In this document: in pieces, positions 26,368 through 35,085 of the stretch
Layout of the letters: each line of letters opens with the position of its first letter
Position numbering within the stretch: position 1 is the stretch's first letter
Assembly (NCBI GenBank): GCA_018712345.1
Contig: DVHG01000002.1
Coordinates: forward strand, 30,464 to 94,463
Length of the DNA stretch: 64,000 nucleotides
DNA from: Candidatus Onthovicinus excrementipullorum
Lineage (GTDB): Bacteria > Bacillota > Clostridia > Oscillospirales > Acutalibacteraceae
Direction of reading: 5' to 3'
Notes under the pieces: model-generated
The model's input: only the letters and a program-made list of their open reading frames with translations
Told to the model about the DNA's origin: nothing
The model's database searches: none
Made by a program: the position numbers and the translations under genes

Positions 26368-27464
26368 AAAAATTAGTTGCGCTGCTATTGGCAGCAGGAA
26401 TGATCCTGGTGGCTTTTGCGGGATGTACAAAGGAAAATCCTAACACCAGCGGTACGTCCGGAACAGATGACAAGGTAAAGATCGTTCTCCTGATCAACGG
26501 TACACTCGGGGATAAGTCGTTCTTTGACTCGGCGAAAAACGGAATGGACCTGATCCAGGAAAAATATGGCGATCGCGTAGAGACTCAGACCGTGGAAATG
26601 TCCTATGACGCCACAAAGTGGACGCCCGCGCTGATCGAGTTTTCCGAGGATGAGGAAACGGACATCATTATCAGCGGAACGTGGCAGATGGTCGACCGCG
26701 TAATTGAAGTGGCCCCGGACTACCCGGACAAGAAGTATATCGTATATGACGCGGAAGTCGATTACTCCGGCGGCCAATACCAGAATGTATACTCCATCAT
26801 GTATAAGCAGAATGAGGCGGCCTTCCTGGCGGGCGCCGCATCGGCCCTCGCCTCCAAGACGAACATGTTTGGCTTTGTGGGCGGCATGGATAATGTGACG
26901 ATCAACGATTTCCTGATCGGGCTTATCAGCGGCGCGCAGTATGTCAAGCCGGAGATGAAATTCACCTCTGCCTACATTGGCAATTTTGACGATGCGGTCA
27001 AGGCGAAGGAGATCACGCTGTCCCAGATCAACAATCAGAACGCGGACGTGGTCTATGGCTGCGCCGGACAGGCAGGGCTCGGTTCTATTGAGGCTGCTGC
27101 CGAAAAGGGCGTCTATGCGCTCGGCGGCGATGCCGACCAGGCAATGGCCTTCAAGGGCGTCGATGACGCGAAGGCACAGTGCATCATTACCTCTATCCTC
27201 AAGCGCGTGGATAATTCACTGCTCAAGGCGGTGAGCGAGAGCATGGAGGGTACGCTGCAGTGGGGCTCCTCCGGATCGTTTGGTCTGGCGGATGAATCTG
27301 TCGGGCTGGCAAAAAATGAGTACTATGAGAGCATCCTGACACAGGAGCAGCGGGACCAGATCGACGAGATTGAGCAGAAGATCATCGCCGGGGAAATCGA
27401 GGTTCCCACCGCGTTCGGGATGGACACCCAGCAGATCCAGGACTTTGTGGCTGCCGCCAAATAG
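26364..27464 (+). CDS. BMP/PnrA-family substrate-binding lipoprotein
   Basis: Lipid-anchored binding protein of the Med/PnrA (basic membrane protein) family, whose known members bind purine nucleosides or related compounds. A signal peptide ends in the lipobox AFAGC with the lipidated Cys at 21, followed by a serine/threonine/glycine linker. The mature domain shows LLINGTLGDKSFFDSAKNG, the family's opening motif, and later VYGCAGQAGLGSIEAA. It is the last gene of the importer set and is followed by the two hydrolase-family genes. The binding-protein family is the best hint that the substrate is a nucleoside rather than a free sugar. Confidence 0.93.
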   Translation: MKKLVALLLAAGMILVAFAGCTKENPNTSGTSGTDDKVKIVLLINGTLGDKSFFDSAKNGMDLIQEKYGDRVETQTVEMSYDATKWTPALIEFSEDEETDIIISGTWQMVDRVIEVAPDYPDKKYIVYDAEVDYSGGQYQNVYSIMYKQNEAAFLAGAASALASKTNMFGFVGGMDNVTINDFLIGLISGAQYVKPEMKFTSAYIGNFDDAVKAKEITLSQINNQNADVVYGCAGQAGLGSIEAAAEKGVYALGGDADQAMAFKGVDDAKAQCIITSILKRVDNSLLKAVSESMEGTLQWGSSGSFGLADESVGLAKNEYYESILTQEQRDQIDEIEQKIIAGEIEVPTAFGMDTQQIQDFVAAAK

Positions 27465-27512
27465 CGTCTCCCACATCAGGGTAGATAAAATGTATGAGAG
27501 GAGGCGGAGGCT

Positions 27513-28301
27513 CTGATTTCAGTTATATTTTGCTGTGGCGGGAGCAGGGGGGACCTGCTCACAGCCGCAGCCCTGCTTGACGAGCCGTCAATCACCTTGC
27601 AGGGTGTCGTGTTTTCCCCTGGGGAGGGGAGCGAGCCGAGCTTTTTTCAGGAGCTGTCCCTACTGCTCAACGGCAGTGCTCCGGCCGTAATTGCAAACAG
27701 GAGCCCCCTTTTCCAGCCGGATACGGCTAGGGAGGAGGAGACGAAACAGGGGCAACTTACGGCACTGGAGCTTTTGGAGCGGGCGGCCGGCGAGGGCGCC
27801 GCCGTCCTCTCCACCGGAAGACTGACGGAACTGGCTCTGTTTTTCCTGGCATATCCCAAGCAGGCCTGCCGCTTTTGGGGCATTTATGCTGCCGGCGGCG
27901 CGGTCTACGGGGGAGATCGGACTCCGGCGGCAGAGGCCTCCTTTTACGAGGACCCGGAGGCCGCGCAGATCATGGTTGATCATGCCGCGGGGATGCATCT
28001 TCTGCCGCTGGAGACGGCGGAAAAATGTACGGCGGTCCTGTGGGATCACCCGGTACCAGCTCCCGGCCTTGGTCTGATGCTTTGCATGATGGATCAGCAG
28101 GCGGTGCGGGAGGAGGAACACACCCTTCAGATTGATCTGGAAAGCGCCCTCTCCAGAGGATGCAGCGTGATCGACTGGCTGAACCGGGATAAACAGCTCC
28201 CCCGCCACCGAATCTGTGTGGACTTGGACAGCGCCCGTTTCCGCCCGTTGGCAGAGCGCGCCTGTACCCGCCTGACGAAAGGAGGCGGCCCGCGTGGATA
28301 A
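27513..28301 (+). CDS. Degenerate nucleoside hydrolase-family protein with unclear, non-canonical start
   Basis: Shortened relative of the next gene. Its middle (LSTGRLTELALFFLAYPKQ then IYAAGGAVYGG, SFYEDPEAAQIM) and end (RGCSVIDWLNRDK, VDLDSARF) line up with IGPLTNLAIALWKYPD, VIMGGSTQWG, NFYVDPHAAQVV and RGRSVVDWAHEQ of the neighbour. Where true hydrolases have DTDPGIDD it reads FCCGGSRGDLLTAAA, so calcium-binding aspartates are missing. An in-frame TGA at 27495-27497 and no ATG, GTG or TTG follows until TTG 27597; GGAGG at 27500-27504 points to CTG 27513 (or ATT 27516) as the start, giving 262 aa. Could be a pseudo-enzyme partner or a decayed gene. Confidence 0.65.
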   Translation: MISVIFCCGGSRGDLLTAAALLDEPSITLQGVVFSPGEGSEPSFFQELSLLLNGSAPAVIANRSPLFQPDTAREEETKQGQLTALELLERAAGEGAAVLSTGRLTELALFFLAYPKQACRFWGIYAAGGAVYGGDRTPAAEASFYEDPEAAQIMVDHAAGMHLLPLETAEKCTAVLWDHPVPAPGLGLMLCMMDQQAVREEEHTLQIDLESALSRGCSVIDWLNRDKQLPRHRICVDLDSARFRPLAERACTRLTKGGGPRG

Positions 28302-29241
28302 ACATCGGATCATTATTGACACGGACCCCGGAATCGATGACTTCTTTGCCATGATTCTGGCCGCGAGTGCGGAAAACCTGGAGATCCGGGGCGTTACGGC
28401 CGTAGCGGGGAACCAGGTGATGGAGAAGATCGCGGCTAATGCACGCGGAATCGCTCAGTTCCTCGGATGGGAGGTGCCGGTCTGTATCGGTGCGGACCGC
28501 CCACTCCTGATCCCGCAAATCACGGCCGCGCAGGTGCACGGTGATACGGGTCTGGGGAACTTCCCACTGCCCGAGCCAAAGCGCGATTTTGACGGGCGGT
28601 ACGCCTGGGATTTTATCCATGAGGAGGCCGTGGCCGCGGGCGGATCGCTGGAGGTGATCGCGATCGGTCCCCTGACCAATCTGGCGATTGCGCTCTGGAA
28701 ATATCCCGATTTAAGCAGGCTGATCCGGCGCCTTGTCATCATGGGCGGCTCCACCCAGTGGGGGAACAGAGGGGCCTATGGGGAATTTAACTTTTATGTG
28801 GATCCCCATGCGGCACAGGTGGTGTTCTCCTCCGGGATCCCCATTGAAATGGTGGGACTGAACGTCACAATGCAGACCGGATTGAGCGATGCTGAATTTG
28901 ACGAGCTGGCACAGCTGGGCGGCCCGAACCGGAAGGCGTACGCCGATTTGCTGGCCTTTTACCGCAACATCTACCGCGTCAACGACCTGGGCTTTCAGAT
29001 TGTGGCTATGCACGATTCGCTGGCAGTGGCCTATGCGATGGATCCCCAGGTGCTGGAGATGCGTGATGGCTTTGTGCAGATCGACTGCTCCACCGGCCCG
29101 TGCCGCGGGCGTTCCGTGGTGGACTGGGCGCATGAGCAACCCAACGCCCGGGTGGCCGTTGCGGTGGACAATCCCCGTTTTTGGCAGATGATAAAGCGCT
29201 CTCTGGAATATGATCCATCTGCCACGTCCGGGGAAAAATAG
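28294..29241 (+). CDS. Inosine/uridine-preferring nucleoside hydrolase family protein
   Basis: Hydrolase of the N-glycosidic bond of nucleosides, giving base and free sugar. The 315-aa protein has the calcium-binding motif DTDPGIDD at residues 9-16, VAGNQ near 40, MHDSLAVAYAMDP near 240 and the final Asp-containing segment AVAVDNPRFW. GTG start at 28294 after AAAGGAGG, overlapping the preceding paralogue by eight bases. No signal peptide, so it acts after import. It ends the operon; a strong hairpin follows at 29285. The base and sugar preference cannot be read from sequence. Confidence 0.93.
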   Translation: MDKHRIIIDTDPGIDDFFAMILAASAENLEIRGVTAVAGNQVMEKIAANARGIAQFLGWEVPVCIGADRPLLIPQITAAQVHGDTGLGNFPLPEPKRDFDGRYAWDFIHEEAVAAGGSLEVIAIGPLTNLAIALWKYPDLSRLIRRLVIMGGSTQWGNRGAYGEFNFYVDPHAAQVVFSSGIPIEMVGLNVTMQTGLSDAEFDELAQLGGPNRKAYADLLAFYRNIYRVNDLGFQIVAMHDSLAVAYAMDPQVLEMRDGFVQIDCSTGPCRGRSVVDWAHEQPNARVAVAVDNPRFWQMIKRSLEYDPSATSGEK

Positions 29242-29284
29242 CACTGCATTAAAGAGGTGCCCCCCTTTTCAAATTATTATAGAT

Positions 29285-29335
29285 GAAAAATGGCATTCTC
29301 TGTCGTCCTTTTTGACGTCAGGAATGCCATTTTTC
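29285..29335. terminator. Terminator of the allose/nucleoside operon (bidirectional)
   Basis: A perfect 14-bp inverted repeat GAAAAATGGCATTC (29285-29298) and GAATGCCATTTTTC (29322-29335), with T-runs on both strands. It ends the plus operon at 29241 and may also stop the minus GNAT gene that ends at 29405. Confidence 0.75.
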
Positions 29336-29404
29336 ATACCTGTGTTTTGCAGTTTTGCAAAAATCCACGTCCAATACTCAAAAGGATGCAACTGAATTGC
29401 GCTG

Positions 29405-29875
29405 TCACAACGTCCGCTCCATAACAAAATTGATCAGTGTGACGCCCGCGCGTTCCACTTGCTGCTCCCTGACTACGTGATAGCCGCGCCGTTCAAAGAA
29501 CGGGCGGGCGGTAATGGAGGCGTGTGTCGTCACCGCCGGTACGCCGAGCAATCGGGCATGTGCCTCCAGCGCGCCGCAGATCGCAGTGGCAACGCCGCAC
29601 CGCTGAAAATTTGGGTGGACATACAGCCGGTCCAGATACCCGTCCGCCGCCAGATCGCCAAAGCCCACGATCTGCCCCGCATGCTCGGCGATCCGCGTAA
29701 AATGCTCCCGCAGCGTCCGGTCCCAGCGTGCCCGGTCTATCGGGCCGGGCGCCCAGGCGTTGAGCTGCTCCGGGGAGTAGTCGGCCGCATTGACGGTGTG
29801 GACTGTGTCGTAAAACAGGCGCTCAAGTCCGTCCAGATCGCCGGAACGGTAATCACGCAGGATGATACTGTCCAT
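29405..29875 (-). CDS. GNAT family N-acetyltransferase (YafP-like)
   Basis: Acetyl-CoA-dependent N-acetyltransferase, 156 aa. The acetyl-CoA loop is HPNFQRCGVATAI near residue 93-105, preceded by DRLYV, and the C-terminal half reads ASITARPFFERRGYHVVREQ, a string shared with YafP-type acetyltransferases. The substrate is unknown. It lies alone on the minus strand, downstream of the metallophosphoesterase gene and separated from it by a GC-rich hairpin at 29902-29938. Confidence 0.88.
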   Translation of the reverse strand: MDSIILRDYRSGDLDGLERLFYDTVHTVNAADYSPEQLNAWAPGPIDRARWDRTLREHFTRIAEHAGQIVGFGDLAADGYLDRLYVHPNFQRCGVATAICGALEAHARLLGVPAVTTHASITARPFFERRGYHVVREQQVERAGVTLINFVMERTL

Positions 29876-29901
29876 CTATTCTCCCCCCCCTTTCCGATCA
29901 A

Positions 29902-29938
29902 ACGGAAGCCGGGCGCGGAAACTGCGCCCGGCTTCCGT
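29902..29938. terminator. GC-rich hairpin downstream of the metallophosphoesterase gene
   Basis: A perfect 15-bp stem ACGGAAGCCGGGCGC / GCGCCCGGCTTCCGT with a 7-nt loop, 18 bp past the stop at 29956 on the minus strand. Only a short T-run (TTT) follows, so termination may be partial. Confidence 0.6.
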
Positions 29939-29955
29939 GTCTTCCAGTGTTCAGC

Positions 29956-30894
29956 TTACAGCTCGTAGGTGTACTCATACCCTTCCACCCATTCGCTCTT
30001 TACAAAATTGCGCAGGCGGAGCACGACTTTGGTGTCATAGACCTCCATCTGCCATCCCATGCCGGCGTCCACCAGATCGCCGTAATTGCACTCCTCGCCA
30101 AAGCCGGGCACGTTGATGTAGGTGACGTTGTCCTCCTGTGCCAGTCCGTTGCCGTTTTCATAGATGCCCATGTGCAGATGACCGGAGAAGTAAAAGACCT
30201 CCGTCCCGCAGCTTTTCAGGATGCTGTCCAGCTCCTCGCCCTGCGGACCGACATTGCCCTCGGGCCATTTATGCTCAAATTTGCCTTCCAGAGGGTTGTG
30301 GTTAAAGACAAATGCGGGCTTTCCCGATGCCGCGGCATCGGCCAGTTCGTTTTTAAGCCAGTCGAGCTGCTCCGGGGAATGGTAGGCCTCCACTTTGCTG
30401 TCCTTTTCCGTAGCCATGACGATCAGCTTATAGCCGTTAATCTCCCGACTGAAATAGGCGTGCTCATTATCATAATCAAAAAATGCCCGGTTGTAGGCCA
30501 TGAAGCGCTTGTAATACTTCTCATACTTGTCTTCCTTGCACAGCTCGTGGTTTCCGGGGGCGATGAGCACATTGTCCACTGTCAGGTGCTTGCGCATCAG
30601 ACCGTACAGGAACATATACTCGATCTGCATGCCGTTCATGGTGTTGTCCCCCACCATAACCAGCGCGTCCACCGGCGTCTGTGCCCCTGAGATATCCAGA
30701 AAGGCACGCCCGTGATTTTCAAAGCGGGTTTTGTTGTTCCCTTCCATATGCCCGTCGGAGATGATGCTCACGTTCAGGCGGATATTGTCTGCCTCCTGTG
30801 CCGCCATCGCGTTGATTGTCACATCCCCGGCGGAAAAGATGAACAGCGTCAGAAAGGCGGCGATCACGCGCCGCAGCCAGTCAATTACAGCCAT
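29956..30894 (-). CDS. Exported calcineurin-like metallophosphoesterase
   Basis: Binuclear-metal phosphoesterase, 312 aa. An N-terminal hydrophobic segment after two arginines (WLRRVIAAFLTLFIFSAGDV) indicates export or membrane anchoring. Metal motifs in order: ISDGH near 46-50, GDNTMNG, GNHE near 115, NHNP near 198, and GHLHMG near 240. Substrates of secreted members include nucleotides, phospholipids and teichoic-acid-type polymers; nothing here decides. A promoter is visible upstream (30955-30982). Confidence 0.88.
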   Translation of the reverse strand: MAVIDWLRRVIAAFLTLFIFSAGDVTINAMAAQEADNIRLNVSIISDGHMEGNNKTRFENHGRAFLDISGAQTPVDALVMVGDNTMNGMQIEYMFLYGLMRKHLTVDNVLIAPGNHELCKEDKYEKYYKRFMAYNRAFFDYDNEHAYFSREINGYKLIVMATEKDSKVEAYHSPEQLDWLKNELADAAASGKPAFVFNHNPLEGKFEHKWPEGNVGPQGEELDSILKSCGTEVFYFSGHLHMGIYENGNGLAQEDNVTYINVPGFGEECNYGDLVDAGMGWQMEVYDTKVVLRLRNFVKSEWVEGYEYTYEL

Positions 30895-30954
30895 GCCCTT
30901 CCCTCCTTATTGATTTTAGAAAAATGCGATAGTTTATAACAGAATTACAATCAG

Positions 30955-30982
30955 ATTATATCACATCTATATAAAAATGCAA
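30955..30982 (-). promoter_or_regulatory. Candidate sigma-A promoter of the metallophosphoesterase gene
   Basis: Minus strand: TTGCAT (30982-30977), a 16-bp spacer and a perfect TATAAT (30960-30955), about 60 bp before the start codon. The TGTGA before the -10 gives a possible extended -10. Confidence 0.6.
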
Positions 30983-31004
30983 TAAAAATCTAGGGCAGAT
31001 CAGC

Positions 31005-31044
31005 AAAAAAGAGGGACACGCCAAATCCTAATCCGGCGCATCCC
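31005..31044 (-). terminator. Terminator of the dCMP deaminase gene
   Basis: On the minus strand GGGATGCGCC pairs with GGCGTGTCCC (two G-U pairs) and is followed by CTTTTTT. It lies about 20 bp after the deaminase stop at 31062. Confidence 0.65.
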
Positions 31045-31061
31045 ATCTGCCAGAGGGGAGT

Positions 31062-31559
31062 TTAAATGCTTTTTTCATCAAAATTGAGCGCGATGGTACT
31101 GTGTGTCCCCTGCAGGCGCGTGTATTTCACGCCCGCCGCATCAAGCATCCGCTTGGATGCCTTGACCCCTACGGTATCCGCATACTTGTCGGAAATATAA
31201 ATAATCTCCTGAATGCCGCTCTGGATGATCGCCTTTGCACACTCGTTGCACGGGAAGAGGGGCACATAAATCTTGCATCCGTCGAGCGGGCCGCCCGCAT
31301 GATTCAGAATGGCGTTGAGCTCCGCGTGGCATACATACGGGTACTTGGTCTCATACTCGTTCCCTTCACGGCTCCAGGGGAATTCATCGTCACTGCACCC
31401 GAGGGGGAATCCGTTATATCCAACGGACATGATCCTGTTGCGCCCGTTGACGATGCACGCCCCCACCCGTGTGTTCGGGTCCTTGCTCCGCAGGGCGGAG
31501 AGCAGGGCAATCCCCATAAAATACTCATCCCAGCTGATGTAGTCCTTGCGCTTTTCCAT
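31062..31559 (-). CDS. Deoxycytidylate (dCMP) deaminase, ComEB-type
   Basis: Zinc enzyme that converts dCMP to dUMP for thymidylate synthesis. The zinc/catalytic motifs are HAELNAI (His78, Glu80) and PCNECAKAI (Cys104, Cys107); NTRVGACIVNG and YNGFPLGC are shared by dCMP deaminases. I start at the ATG 31559 (165 aa), seven bases after GAGGTG; a TTG two codons upstream is the alternative. Monocistronic by its flanks: a terminator follows and a 398-bp non-coding stretch separates it from secA. Confidence 0.92.
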   Translation of the reverse strand: MEKRKDYISWDEYFMGIALLSALRSKDPNTRVGACIVNGRNRIMSVGYNGFPLGCSDDEFPWSREGNEYETKYPYVCHAELNAILNHAGGPLDGCKIYVPLFPCNECAKAIIQSGIQEIIYISDKYADTVGVKASKRMLDAAGVKYTRLQGTHSTIALNFDEKSI

Positions 31560-31957
31560 ATCCAAACACCTCTTTCACGACAGACCATTATGAGACATCG
31601 CACGCATATTTTTGTGGTTCAAACAGGGCCTTTTCAGTTGCACGGCATTTTGTTATCCGGAAAAGAGTGGCCCCGGCGGCATATCACAAATGCGGTGTGC
31701 CGCTTTTTAATTATTGTACCATGAAATCGCGCCAAATGCAAAAGGGCAGTCGGTGTGCACAGCCGGGGAATATCACGCGGCATCATGTTTTTTACGCTGG
31801 GGGCAGTGATGGGCGGGCGGTGCGGCTCTTATGCAGAATGTAAAGTTTCCCCGCGCAATATTTTACGTGCATTTCACCTGTAAGTGTGATATAATAATTC
31901 GAGATATTGCATTCTGTACGAACACGTCCGATTGGATGTTAATATGAGGTGAACAAA
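31560..31957. other. Divergent intergenic region between dCMP deaminase and secA
   Basis: 398 bp with no gene I can support. At the right end lies an extended -10 box for secA. On the left side a TACAAT hexamer on the minus strand (31714-31719 region) could serve the deaminase. No riboswitch-like or repeated structure was recognised. Confidence 0.45.
31887..31895 (+). promoter_or_regulatory. Extended -10 promoter element of secA
   Basis: TGATATAAT: a TGn extension directly before a perfect TATAAT (31890-31895), 63 bp before the secA ATG. No good -35 box is seen at the normal distance, as is common with extended -10 promoters. Confidence 0.55.
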
Positions 31958-34702
31958 ATGGGTCTTGTTGAAAAATTGTTTGGCAACTATTCTAAAAAGG
32001 AAGTCAAGCGGATTCTTCCTTTGCAGAAAAAGGTGCTTGCCCTTGAAGAGGAATATTCCAAACTGACGGATGAGGAACTCAAGGCGAAGACGCCGGAATT
32101 CAAAGAGCGCCTGAAAAACGGCGAAACGCTGGACGACCTGCTGCCCGAGGCTTTTGCCGCCTGCCGCGAGGCTTCCTGGCGCGTGCTGGGCATGAAACCG
32201 TTTCCGGTGCAGATCATTGGCGGCATCATCCTGCACCAGGGCCGCATCGCGGAGATGAAGACCGGTGAGGGCAAGACGCTCGTCGCAACCCTGCCGGCGT
32301 ACCTGAATGCGCTTGCCGGTAAGGGCGTGCACATCGTCACCGTCAACGATTACCTGGCCCGCCGTGACTCGGAGTGGATGGGCAAGGTCTACCGCTTCAT
32401 GGGTCTGGAGGTCGGCCTGATTATCCACGAGCTCAATAACGATCAGCGCCGCAAGGCCTATCAGGCGGACATCACCTACGGCACCAATAACGAGATGGGC
32501 TTTGACTACCTGCGTGACAACATGGTCCAGTACAAGGAACTCAAGGTGCAGCGCGGCCATAATTACGCCATCGTGGACGAGGTGGACTCCATCCTCATCG
32601 ACGAGGCGCGCACCCCGCTGATCATCTCCGGCCGCGGAGAGAAATCCACGGACCTCTACCGTCAGGCCGACGCCTTTGCCAGGACGCTGAAAATGGTCAA
32701 GGTCGCGGAGCTGGACTCCAAGGAGGATGCGGAGAAGAGCATTGGCGGCGACGGCGATTATATTGTGGACGAGAAGGCACGTACTGCCACACTGACCCTC
32801 TCCGGCGTCAAGAAGGCGGAGAAATTCTTCAACGTTGAAAACCTTATGGATGCGGAGAATATGACGCTCCAGCACCACATCAACCAGGCCATCAAGGCGC
32901 GCGGCGTCATGCGGCGCGATATTGACTACGTCGTAAAAGACGGTGAGGTCCTGATCGTCGACGAGTTCACCGGACGTATCATGCTCGGCCGCCGTTATAA
33001 CGAAGGCCTGCATCAGGCCATTGAGGCCAAGGAGGGCGTCAACGTTGAGCACGAGTCCAAGACGCTCGCCACCATCACCTTCCAGAACTACTTCCGCCTG
33101 TATGACAAGCTGGCCGGTATGACCGGTACGGCCATGACTGAGAGCGACGAGTTCCAGGAGATCTATAAGCTTGACGTTGTGGAGATTCCCACCAATAAAC
33201 CCATGATCCGCATTGACCATGAGGACGTCGTCTATAAGACCGAAGAGGCCAAGTTCAACGCCGTCATTGAGCAGATTGAGGAGTGCCACAAAAAGGGCCA
33301 GCCCGTACTGGTCGGCACCATTTCCATTGAAAAATCCGAGCACCTGAGCGGACTGCTCAAGCGCCACGGGATTAAGCACGAGGTCCTCAACGCCAAATAC
33401 CATGAAAAAGAGGCCCAGATTATCGCGCAGGCCGGTAAATTCGGCGCGGTCACCATCTCCACCAACATGGCCGGACGCGGTACGGATATCATGCTCGGCG
33501 GTAACGCGGAGTATCTGGCCAAGGCGGAGATGCGCCGCATGGGCTTTGCGGAGGAGCACATCGCGGAGGCCACCGGCTTCGGCGATACGGCGGATCCGGA
33601 TATCCTCAAGGCGCGCGAGACTTTCACCGAGCTTGAGAAAAAATATAAAGAGCAGATTGAGCCGGAGGCGGAAAAGGTCCGCGCGGCGGGCGGCCTGTTC
33701 ATCATCGGTACGGAGCGCCATGACTCCCGCCGTATTGATAACCAGCTGCGCGGCCGTTCCGGCCGTCAGGGCGATCCCGGCGAGAGCCGCTTCTACCTCT
33801 CTCTGGAGGATGACCTGCTCCGCCTGTTCGGCGGCGAGCGCATGACCAGCCTGATGAATACCATGAACGTGGATGACGATACCCCGATCACCACGCGCAT
33901 GCTCACCAAATCCATTGAGAGCGCCCAGAAAAAGGTTGAGGCCAAAAACTTTGGCATCCGTAAGAACGTCCTGCGTTATGACGACGTCATGAACAAGCAG
34001 CGCGAAATCATATACAGCCAGCGCGATCAGGTGCTCAACGGCGAGGACCTGCGCGCGACAGTACTCAATATGATGGATGAGCTGATTGATGAATCCATTG
34101 ACTTCTACTTCCCGGAAAAGCTTGAAAAGTCCGACTGGAACGTGGACGGCTTCCGGGAGCGTTTCCTCGGCTGGCTGACCAAGCCGGAGGACTTCCGCGA
34201 TGGGGAGCTCGACCGGGAGAAGATCCGCCAGCAGGTCAAGGAATACGGCCACCTCGTCTATGAGAACCGCGAGAAGGAATTCGGCGCCCCGCTGATGCGC
34301 GAGCTTGAGCGCATGATTCTGCTGCGCAATGTTGACATGAAGTGGATGGACCACATCGACGCCATGGAGGAGCTCAAGCAGGGCATCGGCCTGCGTGCCT
34401 ACGGCCAGCAGGATCCCGTGGTAGCTTACCGGCTGGAGGGCTATGACATGTTTGACGAGATGACGGCCTCCATCCGCGAGGATACCGTGCGCCAGATGCT
34501 CACGGTCCGCATCCGCCGGCAGGAGGATGTCAAGCGCGAGCAGGTCGCAAAGCCGACCACCGAGTCCGGCGCCACGGATGGTTCCGAGAAAAACCGTACC
34601 GTCCGCAAGACAAAAAAGGTGGGCCGCAATGATCCGTGCCCGTGCGGCAGCGGGAAGAAGTACAAAAAGTGCTGCGGCCGCAACGCTGATCTGGAGGATT
34701 AA
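31958..34702 (+). CDS. secA: Preprotein translocase ATPase SecA
   Basis: Motor ATPase that drives proteins through SecYEG. 914 aa from the ATG at 31958, six bases after GAGGTG (the GTG inside that ribosome site at 31949 is less likely). Walker A MKTGEGKT at 100-107, [14 protein letters not shown] near 205-218 (DEAD-like motif II), the preprotein-crosslinking and arm regions in order, and a C-terminal zinc motif [17 protein letters not shown] near residue 888 for SecB or ribosome contact. A long antisense frame is a shadow. The same SEC-C motif recurs in the gene at 60823. Confidence 0.98.
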   Translation: MGLVEKLFGNYSKKEVKRILPLQKKVLALEEEYSKLTDEELKAKTPEFKERLKNGETLDDLLPEAFAACREASWRVLGMKPFPVQIIGGIILHQGRIAEMKTGEGKTLVATLPAYLNALAGKGVHIVTVNDYLARRDSEWMGKVYRFMGLEVGLIIHELNNDQRRKAYQADITYGTNNEMGFDYLRDNMVQYKELKVQRGHNYAIVDEVDSILIDEARTPLIISGRGEKSTDLYRQADAFARTLKMVKVAELDSKEDAEKSIGGDGDYIVDEKARTATLTLSGVKKAEKFFNVENLMDAENMTLQHHINQAIKARGVMRRDIDYVVKDGEVLIVDEFTGRIMLGRRYNEGLHQAIEAKEGVNVEHESKTLATITFQNYFRLYDKLAGMTGTAMTESDEFQEIYKLDVVEIPTNKPMIRIDHEDVVYKTEEAKFNAVIEQIEECHKKGQPVLVGTISIEKSEHLSGLLKRHGIKHEVLNAKYHEKEAQIIAQAGKFGAVTISTNMAGRGTDIMLGGNAEYLAKAEMRRMGFAEEHIAEATGFGDTADPDILKARETFTELEKKYKEQIEPEAEKVRAAGGLFIIGTERHDSRRIDNQLRGRSGRQGDPGESRFYLSLEDDLLRLFGGERMTSLMNTMNVDDDTPITTRMLTKSIESAQKKVEAKNFGIRKNVLRYDDVMNKQREIIYSQRDQVLNGEDLRATVLNMMDELIDESIDFYFPEKLEKSDWNVDGFRERFLGWLTKPEDFRDGELDREKIRQQVKEYGHLVYENREKEFGAPLMRELERMILLRNVDMKWMDHIDAMEELKQGIGLRAYGQQDPVVAYRLEGYDMFDEMTASIREDTVRQMLTVRIRRQEDVKREQVAKPTTESGATDGSEKNRTVRKTKKVGRNDPCPCGSGKKYKKCCGRNADLED

Positions 34703-34716
34703 TTGTAATTGTCAAA

Positions 34717-34743
34717 AGGCGTGGAGTTCTGCACTCCACGCCT
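34717..34743 (+). terminator. Hairpin after secA
   Basis: Perfect 11-bp stem AGGCGTGGAGT / ACTCCACGCCT with a 5-nt loop, 15 bp after the secA stop. The stem is strong but no T-run follows, so it may be inefficient or act in mRNA protection. Confidence 0.55.
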
Positions 34744-35018
34744 AATTCTATATATAAAGTTTTGGTATACAGGGAAATTACCGATTGCGCAACTCAGAGC
34801 GGACAGGGTGGGTAAATACATTTCTGACCATCAGTCAGAGTTCCCCAAAGGCAGCACAAGCATTAAAGCCTTCCTCCTGGAGGGGAAGAGGGCCCGCTTA
34901 CGGTGGATGAGGGGGCAGCGTTTTGCAGGGAGTACCTGTAAAAACAGGGGATCTATCGCCATCAGAGGGATCGCCTTTTGTACAGGGAAGTGCGGAACTA
35001 TGCCTTTTTGACAAGCTG

Positions 35019-35048
35019 AGGCGTGAGTTTTATGCTCCACGCCTTTTT
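35019..35048 (+). terminator. Second copy of the secA hairpin, with T-run
   Basis: AGGCGTGAG pairs with CTCCACGCCT (one bulge) and is followed by TTTTT. It repeats the sequence of the hairpin at 34717-34743 and is the better terminator. It also faces the convergent PepV-like gene ending at 35086. Confidence 0.65.
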
Positions 35049-35085
35049 GCCTGTTTTCTATTGGGCCGGTCCGGCAGGAAAAATA

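Larger units (their letters stand above)
34703..35085. other. Gene-free stretch after secA with two related hairpins and a degenerate repeat
   Basis: 383 bp. It opens and closes with two versions of one hairpin (34717-34743 and 35019-35048). Between them are a block CTTCCTCCTGGAGGGGAAG (34870-34888) followed by GGCCCGCTTACGG, which resembles interspersed repeats of gut Clostridia, and a CCTGT-AAAA-ACAGG hairpin (34935-34948). I see no gene. Confidence 0.5.

Noticed and set aside
31874-34354. 826-aa open frame antisense to secA
   Set aside because: Shadow of secA; leucine/valine/aspartate-rich sequence with no recognisable domain.
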